Assembly (NCBI GenBank): GCA_900112325.1
Contig: FOLJ01000001.1
Coordinates: 487,217-551,216 of the forward strand
From: Micromonospora sediminimaris
Lineage (GTDB): Bacteria > Actinomycetota > Actinomycetes > Mycobacteriales > Micromonosporaceae
Direction: 5' to 3'
Length of the DNA: 64,000 nucleotides
A program made the translations under genes and the position numbers. The notes under the pieces were generated by a model, which made no database searches, had not been told where the DNA came from, and was given only the letters and a program-made list of their open reading frames with translations. Of this stretch, positions 37,786 through 46,103 are shown piece after piece. The number at the start of each line of letters is the position of its first letter. Position 1 is the first letter of the stretch.

Positions 37786-39333
37786 AGCCGGCCTGAGGGT
37801 TTCCGCGGCGGCGATGGCCGCCAGCACCGCGGCGGCCTTGTTCCTGGTCTCCTGGTCCTCGGCGGCCGGGTCGGAGTCGGCCACCACGCCTGCCCCGGCC
37901 TGCACGTACGCCCGGCCGCCCCGAATGAGCGCGGTCCGGATCGCAATGGCCATGTCGAGATCACCGGCGAAACCGAAGTAGCCGACCGTCCCGCCGTAGA
38001 GTCCCCGGCGGACCGGCTCCAGCTCCTCGATGATCTCCATTGCGCGTACCTTCGGCGCGCCGGAGAGCGTGCCCGCCGGGAAGGTCGCCGCGAGCGCGTC
38101 GAAGGCGGTGCGGTCCGCCCGCAGCGTGCCGACCACCGTGGAGACGATGTGCATGACGTGGCTGTACCGCTCGATGGTGGCGAACTCCGGCACCTCGACG
38201 GTGCCGGGACGGCAGACCCGGCCGAGATCGTTACGGCCCAGGTCGACGAGCATCACGTGCTCGGCGCGTTCCTTCGGGTCGGCGAGCAGTTCGGCGGCGA
38301 GCCGGGCGTCGGCCTCCGGGGTCGCGCCACGAGGCCGGGTCCCGGCGATCGGGTGCAGCAGTGCCCGCCGCTCGCCGTCCACCTCACCGGTCACCTTCAG
38401 GTGCGCCTCCGGTGACGAGCCGACGATGTCGAAGTCGTCGAAGCGCAGCAGGTACATGTAGGGGCTGGGGTTGGTGGTGCGCAACACCCGGTAGACGTCC
38501 AACGGGTCGGCGTCGGTCTCCCGCTCGAACCGCTGGGCGAGCACGATCTGGAAGCACTCACCGGCCCGGATCGCCTCCTTGGCCGCCTCCACCGCCTTCG
38601 GGTATCCGCCCTCCGGGGTGCGGCTGCGCACCTCGCCGGCCGGCGGGCGGGCGACCGTGGCGACCATCGGCGGGATGGGCCGCGACAGCGCCGTGGTCAT
38701 CGCGTCCAGGCGGCCCACCGCGTGGTGGTAGGCGGCGACGACCCGCTCGTCGCGCCCCGGTTCATCCAACGGCGGCAGGATCGCGTTGGCGACCAGGATC
38801 GCCGAACCGTCGAAGTGGTCGAGCACCACCAGATCGGTGGCGAGCATCATGCCCAACTCCGGCAGGCGCAGATCGTCCTCGGTGAACGCGGGCAGCCGCT
38901 CGAAGCGGCGGATCAGGTCGTAGCCGAGATAACCGACCATGCCGCCGGTCAGCGGTGGCATCCCGTCACCCGGGGTGCCGGGCGGGCCGGCCAGCGCCGT
39001 CACCGTCGCGCGTAGCGCCTCGACCGGGTCCCCGGAGGTCGGCAGCCCGGCCGGGGGCACGCCGAGCCAGGCCGCGGAGCCGTCCCGCTCAACCAGGGTG
39101 GCGCTGCTGCGCACCCCGACGAAGGAGTACCGGGCCCAGGCCAGCCCGGATGAGCCGACGCCCTGCTCGGCCGACTCCAGCAGGAACGTCCCCGGGCCAC
39201 CGGCGAGCTTGCGATAGACGCCGACCGGCGTCTCCGCGTCGGCGAGCAGCCGACGGGTGACCGGCACCACCCGCCACCGGGCGGCCAGTTCGGTGAAGGT
39301 GGCCGCGTCCGGACTCACCCGACCATCGCTCAT
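37780..39333 (-). CDS. trpE: Anthranilate synthase component I
   Basis: A 517-residue chorismate-using enzyme. The chorismate-binding domain shows SSPEAHLKV, IAGTRPRG, ELLADPKERAEHVMLVDLGR, RYSHVMHIVSTVVG, and GAPKVRAMEIIEELE. The N-terminal tryptophan-feedback segment is represented by LLESAEQGVGSSGLAWARYSF. No TrpG amidotransferase domain is fused, so it needs a partner encoded elsewhere. The ATG at 39333 is preceded by a short Arg-poor region with repeat GAGCGAAGCGGAG. Upstream open frame to 39483 is rejected. Confidence 0.96.
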   Translation of the reverse strand: MSDGRVSPDAATFTELAARWRVVPVTRRLLADAETPVGVYRKLAGGPGTFLLESAEQGVGSSGLAWARYSFVGVRSSATLVERDGSAAWLGVPPAGLPTSGDPVEALRATVTALAGPPGTPGDGMPPLTGGMVGYLGYDLIRRFERLPAFTEDDLRLPELGMMLATDLVVLDHFDGSAILVANAILPPLDEPGRDERVVAAYHHAVGRLDAMTTALSRPIPPMVATVARPPAGEVRSRTPEGGYPKAVEAAKEAIRAGECFQIVLAQRFERETDADPLDVYRVLRTTNPSPYMYLLRFDDFDIVGSSPEAHLKVTGEVDGERRALLHPIAGTRPRGATPEADARLAAELLADPKERAEHVMLVDLGRNDLGRVCRPGTVEVPEFATIERYSHVMHIVSTVVGTLRADRTAFDALAATFPAGTLSGAPKVRAMEIIEELEPVRRGLYGGTVGYFGFAGDLDMAIAIRTALIRGGRAYVQAGAGVVADSDPAAEDQETRNKAAAVLAAIAAAETLRPAR

Positions 39334-39417
39334 GCCGGCACTCCGCTTCGCTCCGTGCCGCCATGAGACACCACCGCGCCGAGCCTGATGATTCGCTCGC
39401 TCCGCTCGCTCATGAGG
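39333..39417 (-). repeat. Two GAGCG(A)AGCGGAG repeats between hisI and trpE
   Basis: On the minus strand one copy (about 39391-39412) reads GAGCGAGCGGAGCGAGCGAA directly after the hisI stop region. The second (about 39337-39360) reads CGGAGCGAAGCGGAG flanked by the inverted GGCAC/GTGCC. Both are followed by an ATGAGC-like string. The latter can fold into a small hairpin at the trpE ribosome site. Confidence 0.4.
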
Positions 39418-40723
39418 CCACCTCGCCGGTGACGGGGAGCTCGGTGGAGAAGCAGGTGCGCTGCCCGGTGTGGCAGGCGGCACCGACCTGGTCGACGCTC
39501 ACCAGCACCGCGTCACCGTCGCAGTCGAGCGCGACGGAGCGGACGTACTGGTGGTGGCCCGAGGTGGCGCCCTTGACCCAGTACTCGCGCCGGCTGCGCG
39601 ACCAGTAGGTGGCCCGACCGGTGGTAAGTGTGCGGTGCAGGGCCTCGTCGTCCATCCAGGCCATCATCAGCACCTCACCGCTGTCGTGTTGGCGGACCAC
39701 GGCGGCCACCAGGCCGTCAGGGGTGCGCCGCAGGCGGCCGGCGATAGCCGGATCGAGCCGTGACGGTCGCTGCGAACCGCCCAACGGCTCCGGCTGGTCA
39801 GGGTGGGCGCCGGTCACCGGCGCGTCAGGTACGGGCACAGTGACCCATTGTCCCGCACGCGGCGCGGGTACCCCAGCGGGCTCCCGGCTGGCGGACGGGG
39901 CACCGCCGCCGGTTCGGCCCAGCTGGGCCACGTAGCGGTCCAGGCGCCCGTCTAGCAGGGCGTCGGCGAGATCCGGACCGGCCACCTGGCCCACCTCGGC
40001 CGCGTACGGACGGATCAACGGCAGGGTGCCGGTCACCAGGCGAGCCGCTGCCGCCCACACCTGGCCGGTCGAGCCGGGACGCAGGCCGAGACAGCGCAGC
40101 ATGTCCTCGCGGTAGCCGGCCGGCGCCACCGGCAGGTCGAGGGCGGCGGCGAAGGCGGATCGGCGGGAGACCACCCGTACCGACGGGTTCGCCAGCCGCA
40201 GCACCGAGGGGCAGAGCCGGGCCAGGTCGGCGGCGGCCAGCCGGGCACCGAGCGGATCCTCGTCGTCCCGGGCCGCGGCCACCTTGCCGAGCGTGGCGAT
40301 CAACTCCTCCAGCCGGGGCTCGTCGGCCGGCTGGCAGAGCACCGGCAGGTCGATGCGGTGCCGCCAGTACGGGTCGGCCCAGAGCAGCCGGGTAGGGGCC
40401 GTCACCGGCAGGCCGAACGCCCAGTCGGCCGGCTCACCGAGGCGGGTCACCCAGGAGCGGATGTCCCGGGCCGCCACCGACACATGGGTCAGCCGGCCGG
40501 AGTGCTCCGCGAGGTACGCCCGACGGGCCGCGTACGGAGCGCCACCGAGCAGCACGTCGACATCGACGTCGCTGTGCGCGGTGGCGGCCCGGCGCGCGTG
40601 GCTGCCGCGCAGCAGGATGCCCACCACGGGCCGGTCGGCGCTCGCCCGCAGCCGGGCGGCCCAGTCGTCGAAGAACCCACTGTCCGGTGACGGAGCGTGA
40701 TCCACTGAGCAATCGTGCCGCAC
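39410..40723 (-). CDS. hisI: Nucleotidyltransferase-HisI fusion (phosphoribosyl-AMP cyclohydrolase)
   Basis: A 437-residue protein combining two activities. Residues of about 15-280 form a Pol-beta-type nucleotidyltransferase: [10 protein letters not shown] and [10 protein letters not shown] give the GS...DxD site, followed by helices. A Pro/Gly-rich linker runs to about 325. The C-terminal 110 residues are HisI, which opens the pyrimidine ring of phosphoribosyl-[30 protein letters not shown] carries the Mg and Zn ligands and [17 protein letters not shown] the substrate site. Usual HisI is about 120-130 residues. No stop or good ribosome site divides the frame. The GTG at 40723 has no clear ribosome site; GTG 40705 is an alternative. 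Confidence 0.9.
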   Translation of the reverse strand: MRHDCSVDHAPSPDSGFFDDWAARLRASADRPVVGILLRGSHARRAATAHSDVDVDVLLGGAPYAARRAYLAEHSGRLTHVSVAARDIRSWVTRLGEPADWAFGLPVTAPTRLLWADPYWRHRIDLPVLCQPADEPRLEELIATLGKVAAARDDEDPLGARLAAADLARLCPSVLRLANPSVRVVSRRSAFAAALDLPVAPAGYREDMLRCLGLRPGSTGQVWAAAARLVTGTLPLIRPYAAEVGQVAGPDLADALLDGRLDRYVAQLGRTGGGAPSASREPAGVPAPRAGQWVTVPVPDAPVTGAHPDQPEPLGGSQRPSRLDPAIAGRLRRTPDGLVAAVVRQHDSGEVLMMAWMDDEALHRTLTTGRATYWSRSRREYWVKGATSGHHQYVRSVALDCDGDAVLVSVDQVGAACHTGQRTCFSTELPVTGEVAS

Positions 40724-40833
40724 GTCCGATCAGGGCGCAATGACCGGTGACGGACCTGGCGTCCGATCTGACAACAGCTGACCGTGCTATTAGCCTTCCT
40801 GCCCCAGAGGTCGTTTTCGGCCAATTCTGCGGC

Positions 40834-41226
40834 TCAGTCGAATTCACCCAGCTCCGCCCGCCGGTAATGGTCGATCTTGAAGTCGAGGACCTTCAGGTCC
40901 TCCTCCAGCTCGGCCATCCGGTGCAGCACCCGTACCCGGTGCTCCTCGAACAGCGCCCGCCGAGCGCCGAGCGTGCCGTCACCCTGTCGGGCCAGCTCGA
41001 CGTAGCGGCGCATGTCGCGGACGGGCATGCCGGTACGGCGCAGCCGGGTCAGCAGCAGCAGCCAGTTGACGTCGTCCGCGGTGTAGCGACGCCGACCGGC
41101 GGAATCCCGGCCCACCGGGGCCACCAGCCCCTCCTGCTCGTACCAACGCAACGTGTGGGTGGTCAGGCCGACCCGCTGGGCCGCCTCGCTGACGGTGTAG
41201 GTCGGCTCCCGCGTACCGATGTCCAT
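40834..41226 (-). CDS. MerR-family regulator
   Basis: A 130-residue transcription factor. The winged helix-turn-helix is residues 9-50 or so: TYTVSEAAQRVGLTTHTLRWYEQEGLV then RRRYTADDVNWL. A long dimerisation helix follows with ARQGDGTLGARRALFEEHRV, and the C-terminus has no cysteine effector site, so the signal is not a thiol-bound metal. It diverges from the ABC exporter genes with 117 bp between starts and probably controls them; a small palindrome lies in that gap. The ATG at 41226 is the first Met of the domain. Confidence 0.92.
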   Translation of the reverse strand: MDIGTREPTYTVSEAAQRVGLTTHTLRWYEQEGLVAPVGRDSAGRRRYTADDVNWLLLLTRLRRTGMPVRDMRRYVELARQGDGTLGARRALFEEHRVRVLHRMAELEEDLKVLDFKIDHYRRAELGEFD

Positions 41227-41305
41227 CGTTCGAGGGTCCCAGCACCGGACGGCCCGGCGCGACCCCGTGACCCGCGCTTGCCGAACCGGCCGTATTTCAC
41301 CTACC

Positions 41306-41317
41306 GTTGATTTCAAC
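41306..41317. promoter_or_regulatory. Candidate MerR operator
   Basis: GTTGATTTCAAC (GTTGA-TT-TCAAC) lies between the MerR and ABC genes, 27 bp upstream of the ABC start. It overlaps a possible -10 box, TACCGT at 41302-41307, with a candidate -35 TTGCCG at 41278-41283 (18-bp spacer). MerR regulators bind between such boxes; assignment is inferred. Confidence 0.4.
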
Positions 41318-41343
41318 AGACAATGAATTTGGGGAGGTGGGCG

Positions 41344-42078
41344 ATGGACGACGCGATCGCCGTTCGGGGCCTGGTCGTGGACCGGGGCCGACGGCGGGTG
41401 CTGCACGGCATCGACGCCACGGTGCCGCGCGGCTCGGTCACCGGGCTGCTCGGGCCCAGCGGCAGCGGCAAGACCACGCTCATGCGCGCGATCGTCGGCG
41501 TGCAGGTGATCAGCGCCGGCACGGTGACGGTGCTCGGGGCCGCGGCCGGCTCACCGCCGCTGCGCCACCGGGTCGGTTACCTCACCCAGGCGCCGAGCGT
41601 CTACGCCGACCTGACGGTGCGGGAGAACGCCCGCTACTTCGCCGCGCTGCACGGCCGCGACCGGTCCGAGGCCGACCGCGCGGTAGCCGACGTCGGCCTC
41701 GCCTCGGCGGCCGGCCAACTGGTGGGCACCCTCTCCGGCGGGCAGCGCAGCCGGGCGTCGCTGGCCTGCGCACTGGTCGGCAAGCCCGAGTTGATCGTGC
41801 TCGACGAGCCCACAGTGGGTCAGGACCCGGTGCTGCGGGCCGACCTCTGGGCCCGATTCCATGCTCTGGCCGCGACCGGGACGACTCTGCTGGTGTCGAG
41901 TCATGTGATGGACGAGGCCGCCCGGTGCGACCGGTTGCTGCTCATCCGGGAGGGACGGCTCATCGCCGACGACACCCCGGCCGCCGTCCGGGCCGCCGCC
42001 GGGGTCGACGACCTCGACGAGGCGTTCCTGCGGCTGATCAGAGCCAGTCAGCCCGACCAGTCCGGGCAGGCGCGATGA
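41344..42078 (+). CDS. ABC exporter ATP-binding protein
   Basis: A 244-residue ATPase of the drug-export (ABC-2) class. Walker A is GPSGSGKTTL, the Q loop is YLTQAPSVY, the signature is LSGGQRSRASLA, Walker B is LIVLDEPTVGQDP, and the switch His is in VSSHVMDEA. It pairs with the permease gene that follows, overlapping by 4 bp (ATGA). The ATG at 41344 has GGGGAGGTG ahead; an upstream ATG at 41323 in the same frame is rejected. Substrate unknown. Confidence 0.93.
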   Translation: MDDAIAVRGLVVDRGRRRVLHGIDATVPRGSVTGLLGPSGSGKTTLMRAIVGVQVISAGTVTVLGAAAGSPPLRHRVGYLTQAPSVYADLTVRENARYFAALHGRDRSEADRAVADVGLASAAGQLVGTLSGGQRSRASLACALVGKPELIVLDEPTVGQDPVLRADLWARFHALAATGTTLLVSSHVMDEAARCDRLLLIREGRLIADDTPAAVRAAAGVDDLDEAFLRLIRASQPDQSGQAR

Positions 42079-42830
42079 GCCCGCGCATCCTGGCCGCCAC
42101 CGTCGCCCGCATCCTGCGGCAGCTGCGCCACGACAAACGAACCGTCGCGCTGCTGGTGGCCGTGCCCACCGTCCTGCTCACCCTGATCTACTACATGTAC
42201 GCCGACCAGCCCGCGCCGCCCGGGCAGCCGTCGACGTTCGACCGGATCGCGCTGGTGATGCTCGGCTTCTTCCCGTTCATCATCATGTTCCTGGTGACCA
42301 GCATCGCGATGCTGCGCGAGCGCACCACCGGCACGCTGGAACGACTGCTCACCACTCCACTGGCCAAGACCGACCTGCTCTTCGGGTACGGGATCGCCTT
42401 CGGGCTGGCCGGCGCGGTGCAGGCCGGCATCGCCTCCGCCGTCGCGTACTGGGTCTTCGGTCTCCAGACCGCTGGCAGCAGCGCGCTGGTCATCATGATC
42501 GCCGCACTGAACGCCGTGCTCGCCGTCGCGCTCGGGCTGCTCTGCAGTGCCTTCGCCCGCACCGAATTCCAGGCCGTACAGTTCATGCCGGTCGTGGTCG
42601 CACCACAACTGCTGCTCTGCGGGCTGTTCGTACCCCGCGACGAGATGGCCGGCTGGTTGCAGGCGATAAGTGACGTGCTGCCCCTGTCGTACGCCGTCGA
42701 GGCCCTGCAAGAGGTCGGCGCGCACGCCGAACCGACCGGGACGATGTGGCGCGACGTGGCGATCGTCGCCGGCGCGGCGGTGCTGGCGCTGGTGCTCGCC
42801 GCGGCCACCCTGCGTCGGCGCAGCGGCTGA
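42075..42830 (+). CDS. ABC-2 type exporter permease
   Basis: A 251-residue membrane partner of the ATPase gene before it. Six spans are visible, including VALLVAVPTVLLTLIYYMY, ALVMLGFFPFIIMFLVTSIAML, a central span pair and the final VAIVAGAAVLALVLAAATL. The family segment RERTTGTLERLLTTPLAKTDLL follows span 2. It is typical of drug- or antibiotic-efflux systems. The TetR gene is 78 bp downstream. Confidence 0.92.
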   Translation: MSPRILAATVARILRQLRHDKRTVALLVAVPTVLLTLIYYMYADQPAPPGQPSTFDRIALVMLGFFPFIIMFLVTSIAMLRERTTGTLERLLTTPLAKTDLLFGYGIAFGLAGAVQAGIASAVAYWVFGLQTAGSSALVIMIAALNAVLAVALGLLCSAFARTEFQAVQFMPVVVAPQLLLCGLFVPRDEMAGWLQAISDVLPLSYAVEALQEVGAHAEPTGTMWRDVAIVAGAAVLALVLAAATLRRRSG

Positions 42831-42908
42831 CGGCGCCGTGCCGGTGCCAGTCCGGGCGGACCGCGCGCGCCGGACCGGCACCGGCACGGACACGAGCGAG
42901 GGAGGGCG

Positions 42909-43505
42909 ATGGTACGGCGCAGCGGACGGCGACCCGGCAAACCCGGCACCCGGGACACGATTCTCGACGCCGCCCGGGCCGTCTTCGCCGAACGCGGCTA
43001 CGACACCAGCACCATCCGAGCCATCGCCACCTCCGCCGGGGTCGATCCGGCGCTGGTGCACCACTACTTCGGCACCAAGGAACAGCTCTTCCTGGCCGCC
43101 ATGCGCTTTCCGGTGAACCCGGGAGAGCTGCTGCCCAAGGTGCTCGCCGGTGACCGTGCCGCCCTCGGCGAACGGCTGGTCCGCATGTTCGTCACGGTCT
43201 GGGACTCGCCCGCCGGTGCCGCCGGGGTGGCCCTGCTGCGCTCCGCGGTCAGCAGCGAATGGACCGCCCGGCTCCTGCGCGAGTTTCTCACCACCCAGGT
43301 GCTGCGCCGGGTCCTCGACCAGCTCGACGTCGATCCGGCCGAGGTGCCGCTGCGCGGGTCGCTGGTGGCCAGCCAACTCGTCGGGCTGGCGCTGATGCGC
43401 TACGTGATCCGGCTGGAGCCGGTCGCCTCCGCCGCGCCGGAGACCCTGATCGCCACGGTCGGCCCGACCGTGCACCGCTATCTCACCGGCGAACTCGGCG
43501 GCTGA
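42909..43505 (+). CDS. TetR-family regulator
   Basis: A 198-residue repressor. The N-terminal helix-turn-helix reads TILDAARAVFAERGYDTSTIRAIATSAGVDPALVHHYFGTKEQLF. The C-terminal ligand domain fits the TetR_C_17/PF17920-like group by eye: LLREFLTTQVLRRVLDQLDV and LVGLALMRYVIRLEPVAS. The ATG follows GAGGGAGG. It lies downstream of the ABC exporter genes in the same direction and may repress them in addition to the MerR control; the ligand is unknown. Confidence 0.93.
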   Translation: MVRRSGRRPGKPGTRDTILDAARAVFAERGYDTSTIRAIATSAGVDPALVHHYFGTKEQLFLAAMRFPVNPGELLPKVLAGDRAALGERLVRMFVTVWDSPAGAAGVALLRSAVSSEWTARLLREFLTTQVLRRVLDQLDVDPAEVPLRGSLVASQLVGLALMRYVIRLEPVASAAPETLIATVGPTVHRYLTGELGG

Positions 43506-43516
43506 GTCGCCCAGGA

Positions 43517-44248
43517 TCAGCCCGCGCTGAGCACCGGCTCCAGCAGCCGGGTCAGGTCGGCCTGGTCGGTCAACCGGCGGCCGAAGGAGAGCCGGGCCCG
43601 TCGCCGGGCACCCGGCCGGCCGAAGGTCACCAGCATTCCGTACCTGTCGATCCGCTCGACCCGTGGCGCGTGCCCGGCCGGACCGGCGGCCAGGCCAAGC
43701 TGCCGGCGCAGGTAGTCCGTCATCCGCTGGGCGTGGTCCTCGCCGAGGTGGGCGAGCAGCCCCGCCTCGACCGGGTGCAGCGGATCCGGCTCGGCCTCCG
43801 CGTACGCCGCAGGGTCGATCCGGCGCAATTCGCCGGCCCGGTGCCAACGCGCCTCCGCCACCTCGAAGCGGAACAGCCGGAAGCGGGTGCCGACGTCGAG
43901 CAGGTCGCCGGTAGGCTCCACCGCGGCAAAGTCCAGCGCGGCGCCCCGTGCCTCGTCGCCGGCCAACCGGCGCGCCCAGCCGGAGACCAGGGCCCGGCCG
44001 AGTGACGGCGCCCCGGCGGCGGGCGGCAGGTCCAGCACGTCGAGCACCACCGCGACGGCGCGCTCCTCGGCACCGGCACCCAGCGCTGCCGCGAGATCGC
44101 TGACCACCGGCACCAGCAGCAGCACCCGCCCCTCGGGGTCGGTGGCGTGGCGCGCATGGTGCAGGCCGGGCCGGCAGGCCAGGTGAACGAGGCCAGGCAA
44201 CCGACCCGCAACCAGGGTCCGGACGATCTCAGCGGGGCTGGGCCGCAT
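43517..44248 (-). CDS. DUF2470 protein under iron-box control
   Basis: A 243-residue protein. The C-terminal 80 residues are a DUF2470 domain (DPLHPVEAGLLAHLGEDHAQRMTDYLRRQ), found in HugZ-type haem-degrading or haem-binding proteins. The N-terminal half, with HLACRPGLHHARHATDPEGRVLLLVPV, may be the split-barrel part. It is preceded by a near-consensus DtxR/DmdR iron box, so it should be made when iron is short; haem-iron use is inferred. The ATG at 44248 has a strong AAAGGAGGTCG. Stops of this gene and the TetR gene are 11 bp apart. Confidence 0.85.
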   Translation of the reverse strand: MRPSPAEIVRTLVAGRLPGLVHLACRPGLHHARHATDPEGRVLLLVPVVSDLAAALGAGAEERAVAVVLDVLDLPPAAGAPSLGRALVSGWARRLAGDEARGAALDFAAVEPTGDLLDVGTRFRLFRFEVAEARWHRAGELRRIDPAAYAEAEPDPLHPVEAGLLAHLGEDHAQRMTDYLRRQLGLAAGPAGHAPRVERIDRYGMLVTFGRPGARRRARLSFGRRLTDQADLTRLLEPVLSAG

Positions 44249-44262
44249 GACACGACCTCCTT

Positions 44263-44281
44263 TGAGGTTAGGCTTACCTAA
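44263..44281 (-). promoter_or_regulatory. DtxR/DmdR-type iron box
   Basis: The 19-bp plus-strand sequence TGAGGTTAGGCTTACCTAA matches the actinobacterial iron box TTAGGTTAGGCTCACCTAA at 17 of 19 positions and lies 15 bp upstream of the DUF2470 gene. The repressor bound to iron would overlap the promoter and ribosome site. Confidence 0.8.
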
Positions 44282-44312
44282 CTCGGAGGGTATGGCATCG
44301 GCCCGGCGGCGT

Positions 44313-46103
44313 CTACCGGGTCTGCTCAAGCCACGAGGCGTAGAGCAGCCCGTACACCGAATCCGGGTCGCGGATCAGCTCGTCGTGCGAACCACGCTGC
44401 ACGACCCGCCCCTGATCCACCACGATCACCTCGTCGGCGTTCTGCGCGGTCGACAACCGGTGCGCGATCGCCAGGGTGGTCCGACCCCGGGTCACCGCGT
44501 CCAACGTCCGCTGCAACCGCACCTCGGTGGCCGGATCCACCGCGCTTGTCGCCTCGTCCAGCACCAGCAGGTCCGGATCGGCCACGTACGCCCGGGCCAA
44601 CGCCACCAGCTGACGCTCCCCCACGCTCAACGCCTCGCCCCGCTCACCCACCCCGGTCGCCAGCCCGGCGGGCAACCCGTCCAGCCAGTCAGCCAGACCC
44701 AGCTCGGTGAACGCGGCGGCGAGCTGTTCATCGGTCAGCTCCGGGCGAGCGAAGCGGACGTTGTCGGCCACCGTGGCGTCGAACAGGAACCCGTCCTGCG
44801 GCACCATCACCACCCGGGAGCGCAGCGAGTCGAAGCGCACGTCGGTCAGCGGCACCCCGGACAGCAGCACCGCCCCCGCCGTCGGGTCCATCAGCCGGGT
44901 CACCAGCTTGGCGAAGGTGGTCTTGCCGCTGCCGGTCTCACCGACCACGGCCACCCGACTCTTCGCCGGAATCTCCAGGCTGATGTCATGCAGCACCGTC
45001 GGGCCGCCCGGATAGGCGAAACGTACGCCGCCGAAGCGGATGTCCAGCGGCCCGGTGGGCAGCTCACGCCCCTGCGACCCGGGATCCGCCACATCCGGTT
45101 CGACGTCCAGCACGTCGAGCACCCGACGCCAGCCGGCGATCGCGTTCTGCGCCTCGTTGAGCACCTCGGTGGCGATCTGTACCGGCTGGATGAAGAGCGT
45201 CACCAGGAACAGGAACGCGGTGATCTCACCGATGCTCAGCGTCTGGTCGGCGCCGAGGAACACCCCCAGCACCACCACACCGGCCAACGCCAGGCCGGCC
45301 GCCAGCTCACCGACCGAGCTGCCGAGAATGCTGATCCGGATCGCCTTCTGCTGTGCCCGCCGCTGACCGTCGATCGCCTCGTCCAGCCGCCGGGCCGTGC
45401 GCCCCGCGATGCCGTACGCCCGGATCACCGGCGCGCCGACCACGCTCTCTCCGACCGCGCCCAGCAGGGCGCCGGTGCGCTGACGGACCACCCCGTACGC
45501 CGCGGCGAGCCGGCGTTGGAGCAGTCGGATCACCAGCACCGCCGGCCCGAAGGCAGCGAAGACCACGAGGGTCAACTGCCACGAGTACGCCAGCATCACG
45601 GCCGTGGTGACCGCCAACTGCCCCAGGTTGACCAGGAGGATCACCCCGCCCCACTGGAGGAACTGGGTGATCTGGTCGACGTCGCTGGTGACCCGGGAGA
45701 CCAGCGAACCGCGCCGCTCCGACTGCTGGTGCAGCATCGACAGGTCGTGCACGTGCCGGAAGGCACGTACGCGTACCCCCGCCAGCGCCGTCTCGCTGAC
45801 CGTGAACAGCCGGCGCATCATCAGGTAGCCACAGGTCGTGGTCACCACCAGCACCGCCGCGGTGACCGACACCACCACGAACAGCGCGTCCAGGTCCAAC
45901 CCGCCGGCGATGCCCCGGTCGATGCCCTGCTGCACCGCCACCGGCACGGCCACCCGGCCGACCATGTACACGAGCGCCAGACCGAGGGTGCCGGCCAGCC
46001 CGACCCGCAGTTCCGGGGAGAGCGCCAGCCCTCGACGCAGCGTCCGCCACGTCGACTCGGCCTGCTCCGGCGCTTCGCCGACCGTCCCCGCTCCCACGCT
46101 CAC
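44313..46103 (-). CDS. ABC exporter half-transporter, second subunit
   Basis: A 596-residue membrane-ATPase fusion. Six spans lie in residues 30-320. The ATPase domain has Walker A GETGSGKTTFAKL, signature LSVGERQLVALARAY, Walker B LLVLDEATSAVDP and a switch His in IAHRLSTAQ. The signature here is LSVGERQ rather than LSGGQ. The GTG at 46103 overlaps the stop of the partner gene by 4 bp and has GGAGGTGG ahead. The two form a heterodimeric exporter of multidrug or siderophore-export kind; substrate is not known. Confidence 0.9.
   Translation of the reverse strand: MSVGAGTVGEAPEQAESTWRTLRRGLALSPELRVGLAGTLGLALVYMVGRVAVPVAVQQGIDRGIAGGLDLDALFVVVSVTAAVLVVTTTCGYLMMRRLFTVSETALAGVRVRAFRHVHDLSMLHQQSERRGSLVSRVTSDVDQITQFLQWGGVILLVNLGQLAVTTAVMLAYSWQLTLVVFAAFGPAVLVIRLLQRRLAAAYGVVRQRTGALLGAVGESVVGAPVIRAYGIAGRTARRLDEAIDGQRRAQQKAIRISILGSSVGELAAGLALAGVVVLGVFLGADQTLSIGEITAFLFLVTLFIQPVQIATEVLNEAQNAIAGWRRVLDVLDVEPDVADPGSQGRELPTGPLDIRFGGVRFAYPGGPTVLHDISLEIPAKSRVAVVGETGSGKTTFAKLVTRLMDPTAGAVLLSGVPLTDVRFDSLRSRVVMVPQDGFLFDATVADNVRFARPELTDEQLAAAFTELGLADWLDGLPAGLATGVGERGEALSVGERQLVALARAYVADPDLLVLDEATSAVDPATEVRLQRTLDAVTRGRTTLAIAHRLSTAQNADEVIVVDQGRVVQRGSHDELIRDPDSVYGLLYASWLEQTR

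Noticed and set aside
39410..39845. Independent short hisI gene inside the fusion
   Set aside because: In-frame GTG codons exist near 39840, but none has a ribosome site and the upstream frame is a real nucleotidyltransferase with no stop. Kept as fusion, with the alternative noted.
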